Below, in pieces: positions 37,216 to 47,274 of a DNA stretch of 64,000 nt; the stretch's first letter is position 1, and every line of letters starts with the position of its first letter. The notes beneath the pieces are model-generated. The model saw only the letters and a list, made by a program, of their open reading frames with translations. It did no database searches and was not told the origin of the DNA. This DNA is from Halomonas sp. S3-1-1 (GTDB lineage Bacteria; Pseudomonadota; Gammaproteobacteria; Pseudomonadales; Halomonadaceae), in the NCBI RefSeq assembly GCF_023757625.1, contig NZ_JALGBZ010000003.1, positions 558,001-622,000 of the forward strand, in the 5' to 3' direction. Made by a program: the position numbers and the translations under genes.

Positions 37216-38841
37216 ATGAACTTCAGAAATCTGTCTATCAGTAAACAGATTGGCCTTGGATTCTTGATTTCGATCCTGTTTCTCGTGCTGACCGGCGTGC
37301 TGAATTCGCTCAGCCTGAGTAGCGCCAATACCACCATGAACTCTCTTTACAACGATCGTATCGTGCCCTTGCAGGGGCTCAAGCATATTTCCGATGCCTA
37401 TGCGGTCGATGTAATCGATAGCGTCAACAAGGCCAACTCCGGATTGATCAGCGCCGAGCAGGCGCGCGAGACGGTTCGGAACGCGCGTGAGGAGATCGAC
37501 GAGCAGTGGCAGGCCTACCGGGCAACGGCATTGACCGCCGACGAAGCGGCCATTGCCAGCCGGGTCGAAACACTCTTCGCTCCTGCCAATCGCGCACTCG
37601 ACGCGCTCGAGCAAACGTTGGCACCGCTGTCCGGTCAGATCGAAGGACGCCTCGATGCGCATGACGGCATGCTTTATGCCTTTATTGACCCGGTCAGCGG
37701 CGCGGTCAATGAGCTGATCGAAGAGCAGTTAGTGGCTGCGCAGCGCGGCATGGAGCAAGGTGAGGCCCAGTATCACCAGGCGATGCTTTCCACCCTAGTG
37801 CTAGGCGTGCTGGCGGTATTGGTCTCGATCATTGCGGCGGTGGTCATCACCCGGGGCATCACCCGGCCGCTTGGCCAAGCCGTCGAGCAGTCGAAGGCCG
37901 TCGCAGCGGGGGATCTATCCGCCAGCGTTGAGCCGCGCTCGACCAATGAAATCGGTCAGCTGCTGCTGGCTCAGAAGGCCATGGTTGAGAGTCTCGCCCA
38001 GGTGGTATCCGATGTGCGTCGCAACGCAGAAAGTGTCGCGACCGCGAGCGCGCAGATCGCCCAAGGCAACGTCGATCTGAGTCAGCGTACCGAAGTACAA
38101 TCCTCGGCGCTCGAGCAGACCTCCGCCTCGATCGAGGAGATGGGCTCCAGCGCGACGCAGAATGCCGACAATGCCATGAATGCCAACCAGCTTGCCTCGG
38201 GTGCCAGCGCGGTCGCTCGTCAGGGCGGCGAGGTCGTAGGGCAGGTCGTTCAGACCATGCGCGACATCAACGAAAGCAGCAGCCAGATCAACGATATCGT
38301 CGGGGTGATCGACAGCATCGCCTTCCAGACCAATATTTTGGCACTAAACGCCTCGGTCGAGGCGGCGCGCGCCGGCGAGCAAGGACGTGGCTTCGCCGTA
38401 GTGGCCAGCGAGGTGCGTAACCTGGCCCAGCGCAGCGCCGAGGCGGCCAAGGAGATCAAGTCCTTGATTGGCGTCAGCGTCACGCGAGTCGAGAAAGGCA
38501 CTCACCTCGTGGATCAGGCGGGCGCGACCATGCAGGAGATCGTTACCTCCATCCAGCACGTGAGCGATATCGTAGGAGAGATCAGCAGTGCGAGCAGCGA
38601 ACAGAGTTCGGCGGTCAGCCAAGTGAGCCAGGCCATTAGTCAGCTCGATCACACCACTCAGCAGAATGCGGCTCTCGTGCAGGAATCCGCCACGGCCGCG
38701 GCCAGCCTCAGAGACCAGGCCCATGAGCTGGTGGTGGCCGTGGAGAAATTCACGCTGTCGAATGAGGCCCCGGGTAAACACGAAGGCCCACTGATTGCGC
38801 AGCGCGGTGCGACCAATGTTTTACCTGCCCCGGCGTTCTAA
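37216..38841 (+). CDS. Methyl-accepting chemotaxis protein, Tar-like topology
   Basis: 541 residues from ATG 37216 ([17 protein letters not shown]); an in-frame ATG at 37162 is less like the family. Order: helix (about 10-30), periplasmic four-helix-bundle sensor (about 35-185), helix (about 190-212), HAMP, then a signalling hairpin whose tip has [18 protein letters not shown] and two methylation-helix regions. The C-terminus (NVLPAPAF) lacks the CheR/CheB pentapeptide, unlike the receptor at 13433. Ligand unknown. Confidence 0.93.
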   Translation: MNFRNLSISKQIGLGFLISILFLVLTGVLNSLSLSSANTTMNSLYNDRIVPLQGLKHISDAYAVDVIDSVNKANSGLISAEQARETVRNAREEIDEQWQAYRATALTADEAAIASRVETLFAPANRALDALEQTLAPLSGQIEGRLDAHDGMLYAFIDPVSGAVNELIEEQLVAAQRGMEQGEAQYHQAMLSTLVLGVLAVLVSIIAAVVITRGITRPLGQAVEQSKAVAAGDLSASVEPRSTNEIGQLLLAQKAMVESLAQVVSDVRRNAESVATASAQIAQGNVDLSQRTEVQSSALEQTSASIEEMGSSATQNADNAMNANQLASGASAVARQGGEVVGQVVQTMRDINESSSQINDIVGVIDSIAFQTNILALNASVEAARAGEQGRGFAVVASEVRNLAQRSAEAAKEIKSLIGVSVTRVEKGTHLVDQAGATMQEIVTSIQHVSDIVGEISSASSEQSSAVSQVSQAISQLDHTTQQNAALVQESATAAASLRDQAHELVVAVEKFTLSNEAPGKHEGPLIAQRGATNVLPAPAF

Positions 38842-38924
38842 GGCACCTGCATAGGGGCTCAGGCTCGGGCCCCGCGCGTGGCAGGGCCTGAGCGCCGTGT
38901 GGATGGCGATAGCTTGGCAATAGC

Positions 38925-40280
38925 TTAAAGAATGATCACCGTCGCCAGTCCTAGAAACGAGAGAAAGCCCACCACGTCGGTCACGGTGGTCAGGATGACG
39001 GCACCCGAAAGCGCCGGGTCGATGCTCAGGCGCTTGAGAATGAGCGGGATCAGCACGCCCGAGAGATTCGCCAGGCTCATATTAATGAAAATCGCCAGCG
39101 AGATGACCAGCGTGATCAGCATCTCGCCAAACCAGAGATACGAGATCGCGCCGACCACAAGCGCCCAGACCAGGCCGTTGCTCATGCCGACCCAAAGCTC
39201 CTTGTTGTAGAGCCAGCGCTTGTTGTTGCCGGCCAGTTGACCAAGCGCCAGGCCGCGAATCACCACCGTCAACGTCTGGCTACCGGCGATACCGCCCATG
39301 CTGGCGACGACCGGCATCAAAATCGCCAGCGCCACGATCTGATCCAGCACCGCTTCGAACTGGCCGATGACGAAGGCGGCTAAAAAGGCGGTCATCAAGT
39401 TGATGCCGAGCCAAATGCCGCGGCTTTTGGCACTGCGCACGATGGGGGTGAATACCTCCTCCTCATCGCTGACCCCGGACATGTGTTTGAGCGTCATGTC
39501 CGCATCGTCCTGGGTGATTTCCAGCACGTCGGCGGTGTTGAGCTGGCCTACCAGCAGGCCGTCGCTATCGCACACCGGCGCGAAAGGAAGCTCCTTGGAA
39601 CGCAGTAGGGTCGCGGCATCGCTGATTTTCATCTGGTCGTTCAGGGTGAAGAAATCGTCCATGAACTCATCGACGATCGCCTCCTGGGGCTGTTTGATCA
39701 GATCGATCAGCGTGACCGTACCCAGCAGGCGCTTGTCCTTATCGGTCACCATGATCTGCTGCGACTCCTCGTCGAGCAGGTGATGAATACGGATATAGCG
39801 CTGCACTGCCTCCAGCGACACCCCTTGCTTCACGTTCACCGTTTCCGGATCCATGTAGCGGCCCACGACGTCCTCTTCGTAGGCGTGCAGGTTCTCTACC
39901 TGGGCGCGAATGTTGTCATCCAGACTGGCATAAACGGTCGTCTTGACGTCTTCGTCGGCGACCTCGAGCACTTCGGCCACGTCCTGGGCATCCAGCCCCC
40001 GGACGAGATTTTCGATATCGCTGACCGACAGATCTTCCACGTAGTCGGCGCGAATATCCTCATCGACACTCGCCAGCACCTCACCGAGCAGCGTCTCGGG
40101 AATATACGCCCATAGCAGATTGCGGGTTTTGGCGGGAAAGGACTCGAGCAGCCGCGCAATGTCCCATGCGTCGAGCTCGTTAAACAGCGCGCTTAGCGCC
40201 TCGGTGTCCTCATCGTCGAGGCGCTGCTGAAGGTAGAGCAGCTGCTCCTCGGCGTTGGTGTATTTTTCTTCCTCGTCCAT
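38925..40280 (-). CDS. mgtE: Magnesium transporter MgtE
   Basis: 451 residues. The N-terminal helical MgtE_N domain (about 30-135, rich in acidic residues that sense Mg2+) is followed by two CBS domains (about 135-260; VGRYMDPETVNVKQGVSLEAV, LPFAPVCDSDGLLVGQL) and five membrane helices (about 280-450) with MPVVASMGGIAGSQTLTVVI. It is a Mg2+ channel gated by cytosolic Mg2+. It stands alone between a convergent chemoreceptor and the acid-sugar operon. No magnesium riboswitch was recognised upstream. Confidence 0.95.
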   Translation of the reverse strand: MDEEEKYTNAEEQLLYLQQRLDDEDTEALSALFNELDAWDIARLLESFPAKTRNLLWAYIPETLLGEVLASVDEDIRADYVEDLSVSDIENLVRGLDAQDVAEVLEVADEDVKTTVYASLDDNIRAQVENLHAYEEDVVGRYMDPETVNVKQGVSLEAVQRYIRIHHLLDEESQQIMVTDKDKRLLGTVTLIDLIKQPQEAIVDEFMDDFFTLNDQMKISDAATLLRSKELPFAPVCDSDGLLVGQLNTADVLEITQDDADMTLKHMSGVSDEEEVFTPIVRSAKSRGIWLGINLMTAFLAAFVIGQFEAVLDQIVALAILMPVVASMGGIAGSQTLTVVIRGLALGQLAGNNKRWLYNKELWVGMSNGLVWALVVGAISYLWFGEMLITLVISLAIFINMSLANLSGVLIPLILKRLSIDPALSGAVILTTVTDVVGFLSFLGLATVIIL

Positions 40281-40434
40281 AGGGTCCCTCCCTGGGCACT
40301 GGCGGGTGGAAGCCGATCACGTCGTGGGCGGATGGCTTTCATGTCAGTTTATGGCTCGAACGGCTTGAAAGCCATACGGTTCGGGCGATGGGGTGCTAAG
40401 AATAACGAGGGTGCGCAGAGAGGAAGTACCCGAA

Positions 40435-40467
40435 AATAAAAAAAGCGAAGTGGGCGGCTTCGCTTTT
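40435..40467 (-). terminator. Terminator of the acid-sugar operon
   Basis: AAAAGCGAAG (40441-40450), 7-nt loop, CTTCGCTTTT (40458-40467). Read on the minus strand, the stem is followed by a T-rich run, 42 nt after the otnC stop. Confidence 0.88.
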
Positions 40468-40508
40468 TAAAGAGGGCTTGTGATTAAGGCGTTTGAGCGA
40501 TGAGTTTT

Positions 40509-41156
40509 TTAGTCGCGCGGATAGCGTGCTTCGAGTTCAGCGACCTGCTCCGGCGTCAGGATGCGCGGGTTTTCACCACGTAGCAGCAAAAACAGCTTCG
40601 CGGTTTCCTCTAGCTCCTCGGTGGCGTAGACTGCCGCTTCCAGATTCTTACCCGCTACGACCGGGCCGTGATTGGCCAGCAGCACGGCGCTATGCTGACC
40701 CGCCAGTCCGCGCACTGCATCGCCCAGTTTTTCGTCCCCCGGAACGTGATAGGGCACAAGCGGCAGTTTGCCTACGCGCATGGCGTAGTAGGCGGTGATG
40801 GGAGGAATGCAGTCGCAAGGGTCGATACCGGGCAGGCAGGACACCGCGACCGAATGTGTCGAATGCAGGTGGACGATCGCACCGGACTGCGGGCGCTCGT
40901 CGTACATGGCGGTGTGTAAGAAGTGCTCCTTGGTCGGCTTGTCACCGCTCAATAGCTGCCCGTTTGAATTCAGGTGCGATATGCGCGCGGGGTCCAACCG
41001 GCCAAGGCAGGCGTTGGTCGGCGTCATGAGCCAGCCGCCGCTTTCCAGGCGCACGCTGATATTGCCGCTCGAGCCCATGGTCAGGCCCCGATCGAACAGC
41101 GATTTTCCCAGCGTACTGATCTGCTCGCGCAGTTGATTGTGCTCGTGAATACTCAT
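40509..41156 (-). CDS. otnC: Class II aldolase-type 3-oxo-tetronate 4-phosphate decarboxylase
   Basis: 215 residues of the class II aldolase/adducin fold. GSSGNISVRLESGGWLMTP, the zinc pair HLHSTHSV and LLANHGPVVAGKNLE are characteristic. Fused by ATGA overlap to the kinase gene, the pair matches the OtnK-OtnC arrangement, in which OtnC decarboxylates 3-oxo-tetronate 4-phosphate to dihydroxyacetone phosphate and CO2. The assignment depends on this pairing; alone it could be another sugar-phosphate aldolase. Confidence 0.85.
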   Translation of the reverse strand: MSIHEHNQLREQISTLGKSLFDRGLTMGSSGNISVRLESGGWLMTPTNACLGRLDPARISHLNSNGQLLSGDKPTKEHFLHTAMYDERPQSGAIVHLHSTHSVAVSCLPGIDPCDCIPPITAYYAMRVGKLPLVPYHVPGDEKLGDAVRGLAGQHSAVLLANHGPVVAGKNLEAAVYATEELEETAKLFLLLRGENPRILTPEQVAELEARYPRD

Positions 41157-42439
41157 GGCAACACCTCGAAGGCCCGGGTGAAAAAGTCGACGCCGCCGAA
41201 GTTACCCGATTTCAGCGCCAGCGAAAGCGGCGCCGAGTGAGCCTCGAGCTGGGCCTGCGTCCAGGGAACGCCTGGGTCGATCTGCTCGCCGATGCGAAGC
41301 GCGGTAATATCGAGAGCGGACACCACGGCGCCAGAGGTTTCGCCACCGGCGACCAGTAGTCGCCCCACGCCCTTGGCGACCAGCGCGGCCGCCAGCTTAC
41401 CAAGCGCCTCTTCGACCAGATGACCGGCCTTGTCCACACCCAAGCGTGACTGGGCAGCCTTCACTCTTTCCGGATCGGCGGAGGCGTAAATCAGCACCGG
41501 CGCGTTTTGCTCGATACGCGAAAGCGCGAAGGCGTAAGCCTCGCTCCAGTGCCCTTCGCCTTCCGCCAGTGCCAGCGGGTCGATGGCGAAGCCGCCGCCC
41601 GGATTGCGCGTCAAAAAGTCGTCGACCTGGGCGAGGGTCGCGCGCGAGCAGCTTCCCGAGAGCACCAGAGCGCGTCCGGATGCGGGCTCGAGCCAGCCAG
41701 GCTCTGAAATCTCTGCAAGCCAGCCCTTCTGGCGATACTGTGCGGGCAGAGCCTGACCCAGGCCGGAGCCGCCGGTGACCAGCGAAAGCTCGACGGTGGC
41801 GCTGGCCAGTGTTTCTAGGTCGCTGTCATCCACGCTATCGCAGATCACGTGGCGCACGTCGTTGGCGCTCAGGTCGGCCAAGCGCTGACGCGTGGCTTCA
41901 CTTCCCTGGGCCAACACCGCGCGGCTGATCAATCCCACGGCGTGGGGCGTCTGGCGAGAAAGCACGCGTACCAGGTCCGCATCGGTCATGGGGGTGAGCG
42001 GATGATGCTGCATGCCGCTGTCGTTTAAAAGCCGGTCGCCGACGAACAGGTGGCCCTGATAAACCGTGCGGCCGTTGATCGGAAAGGCCGGCACCATGAC
42101 GGTTTGGGCGGCGCCCAAGCGCTCGAGTAGCGCGTCGGCAACCGGGCCGATATTGCCCTGGTCGGTTGAGTCGAACGTCGAGCAGTACTTGAAGAAAAGC
42201 TGGCGAGCGCCAAGCTTATTCAGCCATTCCAGGGCCGCCAGCGAATCGGCTACGGCCTCGTCGACGACGCAGGAGCGCGACTTCAGCGCCACGATGACGG
42301 CGTCGACGTCGTTCAAATCAGGCAGGGTCTCCGGCACGCCGATCACCTGTACGCAGCGCATGCCGCCGCGTACCAGGTTATTGGCCAAATCGGTGGCGCC
42401 GGTGAAATCGTCGGCGATGGCGCCCAGTACGATGGTCAT
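41153..42439 (-). CDS. otnK: DUF1537-type 3-oxo-tetronate kinase
   Basis: 428 residues from ATG 42439, which has GGAG upstream. The N-terminal GAIADDFTGATDLANNLVRG and C-terminal LLVAGGETSGAVVSALDI are the substrate and nucleotide signatures of the DUF1537 four-carbon acid-sugar kinases. The enzyme phosphorylates 3-oxo-tetronate (from erythronate or threonate) at C4 using ATP. It lies between otnC and the TctA-type permease. Confidence 0.88.
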   Translation of the reverse strand: MTIVLGAIADDFTGATDLANNLVRGGMRCVQVIGVPETLPDLNDVDAVIVALKSRSCVVDEAVADSLAALEWLNKLGARQLFFKYCSTFDSTDQGNIGPVADALLERLGAAQTVMVPAFPINGRTVYQGHLFVGDRLLNDSGMQHHPLTPMTDADLVRVLSRQTPHAVGLISRAVLAQGSEATRQRLADLSANDVRHVICDSVDDSDLETLASATVELSLVTGGSGLGQALPAQYRQKGWLAEISEPGWLEPASGRALVLSGSCSRATLAQVDDFLTRNPGGGFAIDPLALAEGEGHWSEAYAFALSRIEQNAPVLIYASADPERVKAAQSRLGVDKAGHLVEEALGKLAAALVAKGVGRLLVAGGETSGAVVSALDITALRIGEQIDPGVPWTQAQLEAHSAPLSLALKSGNFGGVDFFTRAFEVLP

Positions 42440-42460
42440 AGCATTCTCCAAAATCCGGGC

Positions 42461-43948
42461 TTAAGAAGCCGTTTGGCGACGGGCACGCTTGATGAGCGGC
42501 ATGACGAGTGTGGCCGTCAACAAGACAAGCGCTACGGCAAGAAGCGTGGCGCTGATCGGACGATCAAGGAAGATATCGAAGCTTCCCTGAGACATCGACA
42601 GTGAGCGGCGCAGCTCGCTCTCTGCGATGGGGCCGAGCACGAGTCCCAGAATGATCGATACCATGGGAAAGTTGATTTTTTCCAGCAGATAACCCATGAC
42701 CCCGAAACCGAGCATCAGCCAGACATCAAACATGGAGTTACGCACTGAATAGGTGCCCACGATGCAACACATGATGATAATCGGGCCGAGCGCCGAGTAG
42801 GGTACGTTCAGAAGCTTTGTGAACAGCACGATGAACGGCTTGGAAAAAAGCAGGATCATGAAGTTGACGATGAAAAGCCCAGCGAATACTGCATAGATCA
42901 GATCGCTGCTGGTGAGCATAAACATCGGCCCTGGCTGCAGGCCGTGCATGATAAAAGCGCCCAGAATGACCGCGGTGGTACCGCTACCAGGGATACCGAG
43001 TGCGAAAAGAGGCACCAGCGCCCCCATGGCGGCGGCATTATTGGCAGATTCCGGCGCCGCGATGCCTTCCGGGGCACCCTTGCCGAATTTCTCGGGATGT
43101 TTGGACCAGCGCACCGTTTCGCTATAGCTGACCATGGCGGCGGTGCTCGCGCCGATACCCGGCAGAATGCCGATGATCACCCCGATGATCGAGGAGCGCG
43201 ACAGGGTGGTACCGATCTGGCGCAACACCGGTAGATCGAAAATCTTGACCTTCACTTTCGTGAGCGGCTGATGGCTTTCGTGGTCCAGCGTGCGCTTCAT
43301 GACCTCAGAAACGGCAAACAGCCCCACGATAACCGGAATCAAGCCGACCCCTTCCGCGAGGTTGAGGTTGCCGAAGGTGTAGCGGCTGGTGCCCGTCAGG
43401 GGGTCGATACCGATGGTCGCAATGAAAAGCCCCAGCGCGGCGCCGATCAGACCAAAAATTAGGCGCCCGCCCAGCGAGGCCACTACTGTCAGCCCGAGCA
43501 CGGCCAGTGCAAAGTACTCCGGCGACGAAAACTTGAGTGCCATGTTGGCCAAAATCGGGGTGAAAATGATCAGCGCGATGGTACCAACGATCCCGCCGAT
43601 GGCCGAGCTCAAAACGCCGATACCCAGCGCCTTGCCCGCCTCGCCGCGCTGGGTCATTGGGTAGCCATCGAAAGCGGTCATGACGGCCTCTGGGGTTCCC
43701 GGCGCGCGATAGAGAATGGCGGTGATCAGCCCCGAAAACACCGTGGCTCCATAGATCGCGGTGAGCACCATGAAAGCGGTGGTCGGCTCCATGCCGTAGG
43801 TAACCGGCAGCAAAATGACGACCAGGATCACGCCGCTGATACCTGGAAGCGCGCCGCCGATAAAGCCGATAAAGACGGCAGAGGTCAAAAGTAGCAGGTT
43901 CAGTGGCTGCATCACCACGGCTAACCCGCCCAAGAAATGTTCAAACAT
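42461..43948 (-). CDS. Tripartite tricarboxylate transporter large permease (TctA)
   Basis: 495 residues with about 11-12 helices. FIGGALPGISGVILVVILLP near the N-terminus and the related GILPGIGASTAAMVSYSETV in the second half are the paired TctA motifs. It forms the sodium- or proton-coupled pore fed by the TctC-type binding protein. Its genes surround the acid-sugar enzymes, so the cargo is probably a hydroxy acid rather than citrate. Confidence 0.93.
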   Translation of the reverse strand: MFEHFLGGLAVVMQPLNLLLLTSAVFIGFIGGALPGISGVILVVILLPVTYGMEPTTAFMVLTAIYGATVFSGLITAILYRAPGTPEAVMTAFDGYPMTQRGEAGKALGIGVLSSAIGGIVGTIALIIFTPILANMALKFSSPEYFALAVLGLTVVASLGGRLIFGLIGAALGLFIATIGIDPLTGTSRYTFGNLNLAEGVGLIPVIVGLFAVSEVMKRTLDHESHQPLTKVKVKIFDLPVLRQIGTTLSRSSIIGVIIGILPGIGASTAAMVSYSETVRWSKHPEKFGKGAPEGIAAPESANNAAAMGALVPLFALGIPGSGTTAVILGAFIMHGLQPGPMFMLTSSDLIYAVFAGLFIVNFMILLFSKPFIVLFTKLLNVPYSALGPIIIMCCIVGTYSVRNSMFDVWLMLGFGVMGYLLEKINFPMVSIILGLVLGPIAESELRRSLSMSQGSFDIFLDRPISATLLAVALVLLTATLVMPLIKRARRQTAS

Positions 43949-43985
43949 GATCGACTTCCTGAATTGAGGGTGTAGTGAGTCAGCC

Positions 43986-44453
43986 TTATGGCATGGGAAT
44001 GCCTAGCAGAGAGACGAAAACGCCCTGCATCAGCACGGCGGCGACGACCAGCGTGATGGCAATGGTCATCCACGAGCGGGCCCCGAGTAGCACCGTACCG
44101 GCTAGCGTGAATACCAGACTCGCCACGAGAAAGCCGACGGCTTGCATCAACAGTGTGTAACCGATGGCGGCGGCGATGAACCACCAGTGGCGCGTACGTC
44201 CTATCGAAAAAGCCCCTTTGGCACTGGGCGCTTTCTCTTCGGTATTCTCGTCGCCGCGGCGGCGGTCACGCCAGGTCAGCGCTAGTAGCACGATACCCAG
44301 CACGAACAGTATGGCGAGCAGCGTCAAGGGCCAGACCCGAGGGCCGATAAAGGTAGAGACCTGGGCGGAGCCTGGGAACTGCAGTGTGGGATACAGCCCC
44401 GCGATTGCGAGTAACACGATCCCCAGTGCGAAAAGAGTGATCCTGGCGTGCAT
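43986..44453 (-). CDS. Tripartite tricarboxylate transporter small permease (TctB)
   Basis: 155 residues from ATG 44453 (MHARITLFALGIVLLAIAG). Four hydrophobic helices, with a charged loop (RRRGDENTEEKAPSAKG) between helices two and three. Topology and position between tctA and tctC identify it as TctB, whose sequence is poorly conserved. The upstream in-frame start at 44615 lies in untranslated spacer. Confidence 0.85.
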   Translation of the reverse strand: MHARITLFALGIVLLAIAGLYPTLQFPGSAQVSTFIGPRVWPLTLLAILFVLGIVLLALTWRDRRRGDENTEEKAPSAKGAFSIGRTRHWWFIAAAIGYTLLMQAVGFLVASLVFTLAGTVLLGARSWMTIAITLVVAAVLMQGVFVSLLGIPMP

Positions 44454-44547
44454 GGCAAATCCTGAGGGGATATGGGAAGACCGGCCCAGGATGGGGCCGG
44501 TCTTTAGGACGACTAAAGAGCGAAGCGTAACGCGTAACCGCGTCGCC

Positions 44548-45516
44548 TCATTCGTTTTCCAGCAGGCGCGAGTAAAGCGTGAAGTTGTTTTCCAAACGCT
44601 GACGATATTCGTCACCGTTCATCCAGCCCTCGCGGTAGTCGAGATTGACGCGCTCGGCGTACGACTGGTACTCCTCGGAGTCGTAAACTTCCTTGAAGGC
44701 CTCTTCCAGGCGCTGAACGATCGGCGCAGGAGTATCGGCATTGACGAACACGGCGCGGTCGTTGCCATCGGTCAAATCCCATTCATACTCCACCGTGGTG
44801 GGGGTATCAGGATAATCCTCCAGGCGCTCATCGCTAAAAATCAAAATCGGTGCCATCTGACCGGCGTCGATATAGCTCAGAAGCGGACTTAGCGAAGTGG
44901 TCGTTGCATCGATATTACCGCCGAGTACGTTCGCGGTGGCGTTACCCGTGCTGTCGTAGGGAATGAAGTTCATGTCCAGACCCGAGGCATCCACCAGCGA
45001 TAAAAATGCCATGTGATCCGGGCTTGCCGTATGTGTGCCGCCGATCGTCACTTCGCCTGGATTCTCTTCGGCGTACTGCTTGAACGCCTCGAAATCCTCG
45101 AAACGTTCCGGATTGACGAACAGCGCCATGACGTCAGACTGCATGCGCGCCACGGGCGTCAGCTGATCCAGCCCGACCGGATTTTGCCCGGCGGCAAGTG
45201 AGGTGATCAGCGTCGTCGAAGCGAAGTCCAGCGTATAGCCATCGGCCTCACCGTTCGCCGTGCGCTGGTGCGCCAGCGCCCCTGATGCTGCGGGCAGATT
45301 GATCACCGTGATACGCGCACCGCCGACCGCCTCCTCGAACATCGGGCGAACGACGCGGGCGAAGTTATCGGTGCCGCCGCCGGCGCCGGCGGCTACCAGA
45401 AACTGGATCGGCTTACTGGGGTAAGCGTCTGCGTCTTCGCTGGCCTGAGCGGTGGTAGCACCACCCAGCAGCGCAAGTCCGAGAGCGGCGTACTTGATAG
45501 GGAAGTGAGTTGGCAT
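44548..45516 (-). CDS. Tripartite tricarboxylate transporter binding protein (TctC/Bug family)
   Basis: 322 residues from ATG 45516, preceded by GGAG at 6 nt. Signal peptide ends near AQA|S. The mature chain shows YPSKPIQFLVAAGAGGGTDNFARVV and GEVTIGGTHTASPDHM, the two Bug ligand loops. It captures the cargo in the periplasm for TctAB. The promoter side is 83 nt from the oxidoreductase gene stop, on the same strand. Confidence 0.92.
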   Translation of the reverse strand: MPTHFPIKYAALGLALLGGATTAQASEDADAYPSKPIQFLVAAGAGGGTDNFARVVRPMFEEAVGGARITVINLPAASGALAHQRTANGEADGYTLDFASTTLITSLAAGQNPVGLDQLTPVARMQSDVMALFVNPERFEDFEAFKQYAEENPGEVTIGGTHTASPDHMAFLSLVDASGLDMNFIPYDSTGNATANVLGGNIDATTTSLSPLLSYIDAGQMAPILIFSDERLEDYPDTPTTVEYEWDLTDGNDRAVFVNADTPAPIVQRLEEAFKEVYDSEEYQSYAERVNLDYREGWMNGDEYRQRLENNFTLYSRLLENE

Positions 45517-45599
45517 CGTATTCTCCAAAGCGGTTGTTATTGCTTTTAGCGGCTATGCACGTGAAAAAAGGGCAACGATAGACGTCGCCCAAGCGGAAA

Positions 45600-46991
45600 T
45601 CAGGACGCTTGTCCGGCAAAAAGCTCGTCCTGCTTGAGGCGAAGCTCTTTCAATTTGCTCGCCGGCAGCTCGACATCGGCAAGCGTAATCGGCTGACCGG
45701 CCTCGATATCACGGATGACGTTTGCACCGGGAAGCAGATAAAACGGTACGTTGGCACTACCGGCTAGCGCGTTTGCGGGATGAATCTCCGGGCGCAGACC
45801 TTCGATGTGGCGGTGATGACCCTTCATTTCGAGCAGCTGACCGGCGGCAATGGCCTGAGTGGCACGCGCCGTTAGGTCGAACCTGGGCGTCGTGGCCTGG
45901 CCACCGCCGGACGTAAGGCCGTTTAGCACGACATCGAGAAGCGATATGGGCGCTTCGAGCCCCAGCAGGTGGCGTGGCAGATACACCATGGCGCTGTCGC
46001 CGCTCTGGCTTAAAACGTGACCCTTATCGCGGAGCAGCTGCCAGACGTGCGGGTCTTCACAGCGCACCACCACGAAAACGCCGCCGGCGAAGCTCAGCTC
46101 ATCCGGGCGCCGCAGGCAGTTAAAGACCTCCAGACGCCGGTTGCCCTGAAGCATGCCGCCGTGGGCTTGGGTATCGAGCAGCGTCGGTACTTCGATGGTT
46201 CTCAGCACCATCGCATGAAATTCGGGCAAATCGGGCTGAAGGCCGGTGGCGTTAGCCACGTTGACCATTTCACACAAGTCAGGCACCGAGATTTGCGGGA
46301 TGGCAGAAAGCGCGTCGCGCCGGCTCTCGATCGTGGAGCGAGCATCCGTGTTGTCTAGTGTCCAAAGCGCCGCCATATCCGCCGCGTCGTACTCAGTTCC
46401 GTTACAGGTGACTATGTTCTTTGACTCGTCCCAGATAAAGTCGTATTCACTGCTCTTGCCTGCCGAGATGATCTCGAACCCGAGGGTTTCGGCCCATGTC
46501 AGTAGCCCGATCAAAAGGCTGGGCTGGTCACCGTCGAGTGGCGTGAAAAGTACGCCATGCTGTTGAGCCAAGCGCGTAAGATACGGGCCAACGACTGACT
46601 CGGTCTCCTTGGTAGCGATACCGACATGCTTACCCGCTAGTATCGCGCTTTCAGCATACCGAGCACCGACGTCCGGAATACCGGTCGATTCGACGAGAAT
46701 ATCGAAGGGGAGCGTTTGCACGGTATCGAACGCCGCGGTGGCAATGAAAAAGCCCTGCGACCATGCGTTTTCCGCTTCGTCACGAGAATGGCATACCATT
46801 ATGTCGCTGTCGTCGACGCCCGCATGTTTGAAGGCTTGCGCCGCGCGTTCGGGATTGATGTCGATCGCGATACGAGCGGATAGTCTCTTCATTTGACGTG
46901 CCTGGCGAAGTACGCCACGGCCAAAGTCGCCTGCCCCGGCAATACAGGCTTCTACTGTTTTATCGCTTTCAAAATGGTTCAAGTAGTTCAT
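45600..46991 (-). CDS. NAD(P)-dependent oxidoreductase with C-terminal SAF domain
   Basis: 463 residues. The N-terminus has a Rossmann motif ACIAGAGDFGRGVLRQARQM, and the central part (KHVGIATKETESVVGPYLT, then SSEYDFIWDESK) resembles the homoserine dehydrogenase-like/Gfo-type proteins often annotated as SAF-domain oxidoreductases. The C-terminal 90 residues (ATQAIAAGQLLEMKGHHRHIE ... GQPITLADVELP) are SAF-like. First gene of the minus-strand operon ahead of tctC-tctB-tctA-otnK-otnC. I infer that it performs the oxidation that yields 3-oxo-tetronate. Substrate unproven. Confidence 0.75.
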   Translation of the reverse strand: MNYLNHFESDKTVEACIAGAGDFGRGVLRQARQMKRLSARIAIDINPERAAQAFKHAGVDDSDIMVCHSRDEAENAWSQGFFIATAAFDTVQTLPFDILVESTGIPDVGARYAESAILAGKHVGIATKETESVVGPYLTRLAQQHGVLFTPLDGDQPSLLIGLLTWAETLGFEIISAGKSSEYDFIWDESKNIVTCNGTEYDAADMAALWTLDNTDARSTIESRRDALSAIPQISVPDLCEMVNVANATGLQPDLPEFHAMVLRTIEVPTLLDTQAHGGMLQGNRRLEVFNCLRRPDELSFAGGVFVVVRCEDPHVWQLLRDKGHVLSQSGDSAMVYLPRHLLGLEAPISLLDVVLNGLTSGGGQATTPRFDLTARATQAIAAGQLLEMKGHHRHIEGLRPEIHPANALAGSANVPFYLLPGANVIRDIEAGQPITLADVELPASKLKELRLKQDELFAGQAS

Positions 46992-47096
46992 GGCTAAAGA
47001 TTATTTCCTGGCAGGGCAGTGAAGAGTTCGTATGCGGTCGAATGCGAATCGATTGTTCGGCCGCAAAGCAGGCGATGATTGGTTGAAGGAATGTTG

Positions 47097-47106
47097 TGGT
47101 ATACCA
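47097..47106. promoter_or_regulatory. Palindromic operator site 1, acid-sugar regulator
   Basis: TGGTATACCA, a perfect 10-bp palindrome, lies 106 nt before the oxidoreductase start in the divergent promoter. Its core recurs at 47230. GntR/FCD regulators commonly bind such TGGTATACCA-like sites. Confidence 0.6.
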
Positions 47107-47229
47107 TTTGAGAGGTCAACGAAGCGAAGCTACTACTTTAGTATCGAGTGGTTTTTTATAGTTATAAGTGCATGAATAAAAAGATAATTAAATGCTCTGT
47201 GATCATCGGTTAAATTTGAAAGGTACTTT

Positions 47230-47241
47230 TTGGTATGCCAA
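47230..47241. promoter_or_regulatory. Palindromic operator site 2, acid-sugar regulator
   Basis: TTGGTATGCCAA is a near-perfect 12-bp palindrome ending 34 nt before the regulator ATG. The TTGG/CCAA arms and the GTAT core repeat site 1. Probably used for autoregulation (inference). Confidence 0.6.
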
Positions 47242-47274
47242 TCTTGCTCATCCCTAACAAAAGTGAATAACGCC

